In this document: in pieces, positions 7,039 through 10,853 of the stretch
Numbering within the stretch: the stretch's first letter is position 1
Layout: every line of letters starts with the position of its first letter
Assembly (NCBI GenBank): GCA_047627915.1
Contig: JBLHTZ010000070.1
Coordinates: 1 to 10,853, forward strand
Length of the DNA: 10,853 bases
Source of the DNA: NORP294 sp047627915
Lineage (GTDB): Bacteria; Bacteroidota; Bacteroidia; Flavobacteriales_E; Vicingaceae
Direction: 5' to 3'
Notes under the pieces: model-generated
Databases searched by the model: none
What the model was told of the DNA's origin: nothing
Seen by the model: the letters and a program-made list of their open reading frames with translations, nothing else
Position numbers and translations under genes: made by a program

Positions 7039-7654
7039 CTTTTATCGATTGGTTTAATAGTTTTAAATAAAGTTTGCATTCAGGGCCTAAGTTAAACAGC
7101 AAATCTAGAATACTCAAATTTGGAATAAAACCATGTTTGTCCTCAAACACCTGAATATAATTTGAAATTGAAACGGATTCCATTTCTACTTTGCTCTTTG
7201 GGTTAATCAGGCTTCTCCAATCAAGTTCTTGTTCACTATAATTCTCAGAGAAAATGGCACTTGATGAAATCCCGATTATTCTAAGAATAATACGTTCAAT
7301 TTCTGCATTTCGCATGATTAGGTTAATTTCTTTCGAAAAGACCAAGGGCTTTATTTCCTCTTCGTAGAACTCAAAAAAAGGAGAGGCTCGATAGGCTGAT
7401 TCAATAGACCGCCAATGCAACTGCTGCCAATTCTCATCGTAACTCACTTGAATTTCTTCAATTGAGGAATGGTTTTTCCACTTTTTTACAGGAACGACTA
7501 AGTTTAACAAGCCATTAGCCCCGTAGATTTGGAATCTACTCCTGTAGCTTTGTTTTACAAAATGTTCCTTTGTTTCTATGGTGTAATTCTCTGCATCTGT
7601 AATCAACGCAAATTGTAAAATGGGAGCAAAACAAGAGGAGGGAAGGATGAGCAT
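7022..7654 (-). CDS. WbqC-like family protein
   Basis: This 210-residue protein matches the WbqC-like family, common in Bacteroidota and in O-antigen or glycan gene clusters; its biochemical role is not established. Family hallmarks visible are the N-terminal LPSSCFAPILQFA (4-16), QSYRSRFQIYGANG (35-48), the strand NLVVPVKKW (51-59) and the densely conserved DENWQQLHWRSIESAYRAS (73-91) followed by PFFEFYEEE (92-100). There is no signal peptide or membrane helix, so it should be cytoplasmic. The ATG at 7654 is supported because an in-frame stop lies six codons upstream. It overlaps the carboxyltransferase gene by 17 nt and so heads a likely three-gene operon. In many Flavobacteriia this family lies near the signal peptidase gene; that neighbour is absent here. 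Family assignment is firm; function is open. Confidence 0.88.
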   Translation of the reverse strand: MLILPSSCFAPILQFALITDAENYTIETKEHFVKQSYRSRFQIYGANGLLNLVVPVKKWKNHSSIEEIQVSYDENWQQLHWRSIESAYRASPFFEFYEEEIKPLVFSKEINLIMRNAEIERIILRIIGISSSAIFSENYSEQELDWRSLINPKSKVEMESVSISNYIQVFEDKHGFIPNLSILDLLFNLGPECKLYLKLLNQSIKDGKKN

Positions 7655-7807
7655 TGAAACCTTAGATTTTTAACTTTACCATAAGTATACAGGTAAAATG
7701 AAGAGATGCAAAATTAAGGATTCGCACAACGAAAACTTGATACAAACGAACTGGAAATTAATTCTATTCCAACAAATGGTATATCTGTATCAGGAAAGTC
7801 ATGAAAT
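7655..7807. other. Intergenic region between two minus-strand units
   Basis: These 153 bases separate the caspase-cluster 3' end from the WbqC-like gene and should hold the promoter of the latter. A 6-bp inverted repeat, TTTACC (7675-7680) and GGTAAA (7692-7697) with an 11-nt loop, lies 21 nt upstream of the start codon. A TAATTTTG (7716 to 7709 on the minus strand) matches the Bacteroidota -7 element, but no TTG lies at the right spacing. I see no clear terminator for the upstream genes. Confidence 0.4.
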
Positions 7808-8569
7808 TTAGTTGAAATTCAGCTGAAAGTAACTGTTCCAATTTTCGTCATTCAAATTGCCAAAAATGGATTGAAGAAGCGAAAAACTATCTGAAATAAC
7901 TTGATCTTTGTCACTACTTTCTTGAAGCGAAACAATTAATTTCAATTGATCTTTAATAGACTGCTCATTCCCATTATGGAACGTAACCTTGTTTAATTTG
8001 CTAATCTCTCCGCTTTTAGTGTTTATCTTATAAAATTGCAACTCGCTTCGCTTTTCATTGTTTGGGAATAAGAGGCTATTATCTAGTGAAATCGTTCCGT
8101 TCTTAAAGCTTAATTCTCTTTTCTCTTTCGAATCGTCAACTACAAAAAATCGAATACTATTCAAATCTTCCTTACTCGATGGATTCAATGTGAATGACTC
8201 GCTTTGATTAAAGAAAAGATAGTTCGTGCCACAAAAATAGTCTTCAATTGACAAATACGAACTGTCCTCCGAACCTCTAGAGGCAATTAACTGTCTAGAA
8301 ATTGGCGGTTGAAATAAATCAGAAACAGTTCCCGACTTATTATCAGCGCTAGGCTTAAATGAGAGTTTGTTTTTTCCATCAAACAAAAAACAACTTAAGC
8401 TTGAGCCGGCAAAACTTAATACCTCGCTAGGATCAATTTCATCACCTATTGCAATGTTTCTATTAATCTTATTGGAATAAATATCGCCGGAGACATGAAC
8501 TACTTTCAAGCCTTGGGCCAAAGAGCAAATGGATATTAAGCTTGTAAATAGGAAATAAAATACCTTCAT
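7808..8569 (-). CDS. Exported protein with FecR-like N-terminal segment, caspase-gene partner
   Basis: I do not recognise a named family for the whole protein. The 253 residues begin with a Sec signal peptide (cleavage near Ala18-Gln19). Residues 21-73 run as short beta-strands with a VxGDIY...IAIGDEI...VLSFAGSS pattern and a Gly/Asp-rich turn. This is reminiscent of FecR-like domains, in which a strand, a 'G+xL..GD.L' turn and a 'v....s.v.l...' strand follow each other. The rest (about 115-250) is polar, with a Ser/Asp/Glu-rich C-terminus. Two cysteines, Cys60 and Cys113, could form a disulfide after export. It starts 4 nt after the caspase gene, so the two are almost certainly co-transcribed and translationally linked. 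It could be a substrate, inhibitor or accessory subunit of the caspase. The FecR-like reading is tentative; export and operon membership are well supported. Confidence 0.65.
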   Translation of the reverse strand: MKVFYFLFTSLISICSLAQGLKVVHVSGDIYSNKINRNIAIGDEIDPSEVLSFAGSSLSCFLFDGKNKLSFKPSADNKSGTVSDLFQPPISRQLIASRGSEDSSYLSIEDYFCGTNYLFFNQSESFTLNPSSKEDLNSIRFFVVDDSKEKRELSFKNGTISLDNSLLFPNNEKRSELQFYKINTKSGEISKLNKVTFHNGNEQSIKDQLKLIVSLQESSDKDQVISDSFSLLQSIFGNLNDENWNSYFQLNFN

Positions 8570-8573
8570 TGTG

Positions 8574-10568
8574 TTAATCTTCTAGTTTAAAAATAAACTC
8601 TCCACCTTCATCACCAAGTCCGCCTAATGGATTACCTACTGGTGCTTGCTTGGTAGCATTGGCAACATTTATTTTGACAAACTGTACCAATTCGGAAACG
8701 GAGAATTCTTCTTTGTCATTCTTCTCTAAATACTCTGTCAAATACTTGTTGAAAGGGCTGCTTTCTCCTGAATTTCCGTCAGAAACATATTCTAATCTGC
8801 CAGACGCTAGGCCCCATCGCGATTTATAGCTTCCTACGTTGTCAGTATAACCTCTGCTGGAGTTGTTAAACAATGAACCGGAGAAACAGGCGTCAGCTAC
8901 TAAAAAGATGTGTTTTGAATTCACTTTTTTCATCAATTGCATCATAAAGCTATTCGGTAGGTAGTCCCCATCTTGTCCTTTTTGGGCATCAACCGGAATC
9001 CAATATCCTTCTCCTAATTGGGCGTCAAAGTAACCATGCCCTGAATAATAAATAATTACGTTATCATTCGGTCCTGCTTTGCTAATTAGTTCCTTAAATC
9101 CGTTAATAATCCCTTGTCGATCAGCATTCTCGTTTTTCACTTCAATTACATTGGAAGAGTCAAAACCATATTTATCCTCTAGTATTTTTGTCAATTTATT
9201 TCCATCGGAAACTGCGTTGTTCAGAGGAGACCAATTTGTATACTTATCAATCGAAATTAATAACATGTGATTTTGTGATTCAAGTGATAAAGAATTTAAG
9301 TCGAATTCTTTTCGAATGATCGTTATCCTTTTGACACTTGTGTTTTTGTTCACATCTGTCGCTTCAATGGCAACCCTGTTTTCTCCAATCGCTAAGTTCA
9401 TTTTTACACTAAAGTCTCCAGTTGCAGATAAATTGGCTTTTTGTCCGTTTACTTTTACTTCAGAAACTCCAATGTTATCAATTACAAGCCCTTCTAGTGT
9501 AATTTCCTCTTGGGTAACCGATACTTTATCTTTTGGAACTTTGGGGTTCGTTAAAACCACTTGAGGAGGTGTTTTATCAGACTCATCTTTAAATTCCATG
9601 AATGGGGCAATATTTAAGCCCGATGTATTCCACAGTTCAATTTTTCTTGAGGTATATCCTGAGACAGCGAGTAATTGACCTGAGGGGTCAAATTTAATCG
9701 AAGACAAAACCCCTTTTCCTCCTCGTTTCTTGGAATACAAATTCGCTTTGCTTTCGATTTGCCATAAATCTAAGCGCATCAAATTGGTAGATGCAAGATA
9801 TTTTCCATCGAGGGAAAACGACAAGTTAGTGTAGCGTTTTTTTCCTTTTTTACCATTCAATTTTTGAGGTTGATATGATAAATTCTTGTCCGTGTAGTAA
9901 AGGTTTTTCTTTTTGTCAGCTAGAGCAATGCGTTCTCCATTTTTGGAAAGAGAAATACTTGTAGGAATTTCTTTTAAATTGATGGTTTGTTTAATCGAAT
10001 TAGAACTTACTTCATAGTTTATAAGCTCTTTCCCTTCAGTAATAACCCAAAAGCTTTCGGAATTTTCATCGTATTCTGCATCTACAATAATATTTTCAAA
10101 TGAAATTGTCGAAGAATCGTTTTTAGAATAGAGAAGCAGTTTCTTTCCTACAACAACGGCCACTCCTAAATTTTCATTTCGGTAGGGGATAATAGCTGTA
10201 ATGTCCTCTTTTATGTGTTTCAAGTTTTTTACTTCTACAAATTCTCTTTTTTCTATGTTATAGATGGAGTAGTGCTTGTAGTGTTTCCCGAATTTATTAT
10301 AACCTGAGAATAACAAGTCAGAAGAATTGATAAAATACAATTCGTTTAATAGACTGTATTTCGTTTTAAAGGAAAAGTATGATTTAGCTGCTTGATTCAA
10401 ATAAAGACTAATACTCTTTGAAGATGCTACCGCCATATTTTTTCCATTCGGATTAAATACAACTTCACTTACCTTTCCGTTCTTTGATTTAACAACTTGT
10501 TGTCTTTTTATCTGAGCAAAAGAGCTAAGACAAACTAATGTCAGCAGCAGTGTTGTAAAGTATCTCAT
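8574..10568 (-). CDS. Secreted caspase-family peptidase with WD40-like and Ig-like domains
   Basis: The 664-residue protein is exported (signal peptide, cleavage near Ala18-Gln19). Residues about 25-320 hold WD40-like propeller repeats, with recognisable blades such as VSEVVFNPNGKNMAVAS (33-49), LSFSLDGKYLAS...LDLWQ (249-270) and LSSIKFDPSGQLLAVSG...IELWN (288-314). A linker leads to an Ig-like/glucodextranase-B-type domain (333-420). Residues 434-663 form a caspase-like (peptidase C14) domain: LLISIDKY (436-443), catalytic His511 in YYSGHGY, and catalytic Cys561 in VADACFSG. Asp559, two residues before the Cys, corresponds to the S1-pocket Asp of metacaspases, suggesting cleavage after Arg or Lys. 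The protease looks active. It sits 3 nt after the barrel gene and 4 nt before the FecR-like gene. Export argues against a cytoplasmic anti-phage or death role and for an envelope or secreted one. The target is unknown. Confidence 0.92.
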   Translation of the reverse strand: MRYFTTLLLTLVCLSSFAQIKRQQVVKSKNGKVSEVVFNPNGKNMAVASSKSISLYLNQAAKSYFSFKTKYSLLNELYFINSSDLLFSGYNKFGKHYKHYSIYNIEKREFVEVKNLKHIKEDITAIIPYRNENLGVAVVVGKKLLLYSKNDSSTISFENIIVDAEYDENSESFWVITEGKELINYEVSSNSIKQTINLKEIPTSISLSKNGERIALADKKKNLYYTDKNLSYQPQKLNGKKGKKRYTNLSFSLDGKYLASTNLMRLDLWQIESKANLYSKKRGGKGVLSSIKFDPSGQLLAVSGYTSRKIELWNTSGLNIAPFMEFKDESDKTPPQVVLTNPKVPKDKVSVTQEEITLEGLVIDNIGVSEVKVNGQKANLSATGDFSVKMNLAIGENRVAIEATDVNKNTSVKRITIIRKEFDLNSLSLESQNHMLLISIDKYTNWSPLNNAVSDGNKLTKILEDKYGFDSSNVIEVKNENADRQGIINGFKELISKAGPNDNVIIYYSGHGYFDAQLGEGYWIPVDAQKGQDGDYLPNSFMMQLMKKVNSKHIFLVADACFSGSLFNNSSRGYTDNVGSYKSRWGLASGRLEYVSDGNSGESSPFNKYLTEYLEKNDKEEFSVSELVQFVKINVANATKQAPVGNPLGGLGDEGGEFIFKLED

Positions 10569-10571
10569 ATG

Positions 10572-10853
10572 TTAAAATATTTTGTAGCTTATACCAATGC
10601 TCCCAAAGAAGGTTGGATATCTTTGTTCCGTTAATGTTTCTAAAAAGGTTGCATTTTTTGTAGAACCGCCACCATACGATGATGTGCTACCGGAACCATC
10701 ATCTATTATGACTTCTTCCGTAAATTCTTCATTGGTTTTCTTTAGGCTGATCTGATTTTGAACAAGGTTGGTTAATAAGGTGGCTCTGATATTTATAAAA
10801 AATAAAAATCGATTACTAATATCTTGGTCTATGCCCAACTCAAAAGAGGTAAG
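10572..10853 (-). CDS. C-terminal part of an outer-membrane beta-barrel protein, cut by right window edge
   Basis: The frame is open to the window edge, so only the last 93 residues are visible. The segment opens with LTSFELGIDQDIS and a strand (FLFFINIRATLL), passes a low-complexity loop rich in Ser, Gly and Asp (about 10660-10710), and closes with FFGSIGISYKIF, an amphipathic strand ending in Phe as in BAM-dependent outer-membrane barrels. The LGIDQDIS...FFINIRATLLT pattern resembles adjacent barrel strands of the small Bacteroidota outer-membrane beta-barrel (PorT/OmpW-like) proteins, though a precise family cannot be fixed from the fragment. It precedes the caspase gene by 3 nt, so it is the leading known gene of the operon. 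The first start codon is off the window; a TTG at 10838 is not the true start. Confidence 0.7.
   Translation of the reverse strand, partial: LTSFELGIDQDISNRFLFFINIRATLLTNLVQNQISLKKTNEEFTEEVIIDDGSGSTSSYGGGSTKNATFLETLTEQRYPTFFGSIGISYKIF

Noticed and set aside
7709..7716. TAATTTTG on the minus strand as promoter of the WbqC-like gene
   Set aside because: It matches the -7 element, but the nearest TTG elements give spacings of 10 or 26 bp, outside the usual 17-23 bp.
7755..7772. GGAA...TTCC repeat as terminator after the FecR-like gene
   Set aside because: The stem is only about 4 bp and A/T-rich inside, with no T-tract at the correct side.
9079..9564. Two plus-strand open frames opposite the caspase and Ig-like domains
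   Set aside because: Antisense to well-supported coding sequence, with no recognisable product.
7808..10853. Reading the caspase cluster as an intracellular anti-phage or abortive-infection system
   Set aside because: The signal peptides and barrel partner place the products outside the cytoplasm, and no nucleotide-signal, nuclease or phage-related gene is present.

Overview
The window looks like chromosome from a Bacteroidota bacterium, most likely of the Flavobacteriales. The DNA is AT-rich. Most starts lack a clear Shine-Dalgarno sequence. The one promoter I can support has the Bacteroidota form (TTG, 20 bp, TAnnTTTG). The gene families fit as well: a WbqC-like protein, a HisKA_2-type sensor kinase, a WD40-caspase protein and short outer-membrane barrels ending in Phe. 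There are no RNA genes, insertion sequences, CRISPR arrays or phage genes, and coding density is high. No gene-free stretch exceeds 160 bases.

Layout, left to right. (1) Positions 1-2640, minus strand: an LTA-synthase-like membrane phosphotransferase overlaps by 14 nt the start of a YegS/DgkB-type diacylglycerol kinase, which runs off the left edge. The pair suggests a transferase that releases diacylglycerol from a phospholipid donor and a kinase that recycles it. (2) Positions 2641-2799: a divergent intergenic region holding a good promoter for the next gene. (3) Positions 2800-4645, plus strand: a soluble GAF/HisKA_2 histidine kinase with a GTG start, then a small exported protein that is probably an outer-membrane beta-barrel. 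(4) Positions 4642-7654, minus strand: WbqC-like protein, acyl-CoA carboxylase carboxyltransferase subunit and TauE/SafE permease, closely spaced and probably one operon. Its last stop codon interlocks with the stop of the plus-strand barrel gene in a CTAG palindrome. (5) Positions 7808-10853, minus strand: a tight three-gene unit, namely the C-terminus of an outer-membrane barrel protein (cut by the right edge), a secreted WD40/Ig-like/caspase protein, and a secreted protein with a FecR-like N-terminal segment.

The best candidate for a poorly described system is the last unit. All three products appear destined for the envelope and the genes are separated by only 3-4 nt. The middle product carries a caspase domain with an intact His-Cys dyad and an acidic residue placed as in the S1 pocket of Arg/Lys-specific metacaspases. 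The genes suggest an envelope protease module with a sensing propeller, an outer-membrane partner and an exported accessory protein. The function is inferred from domains and context only.
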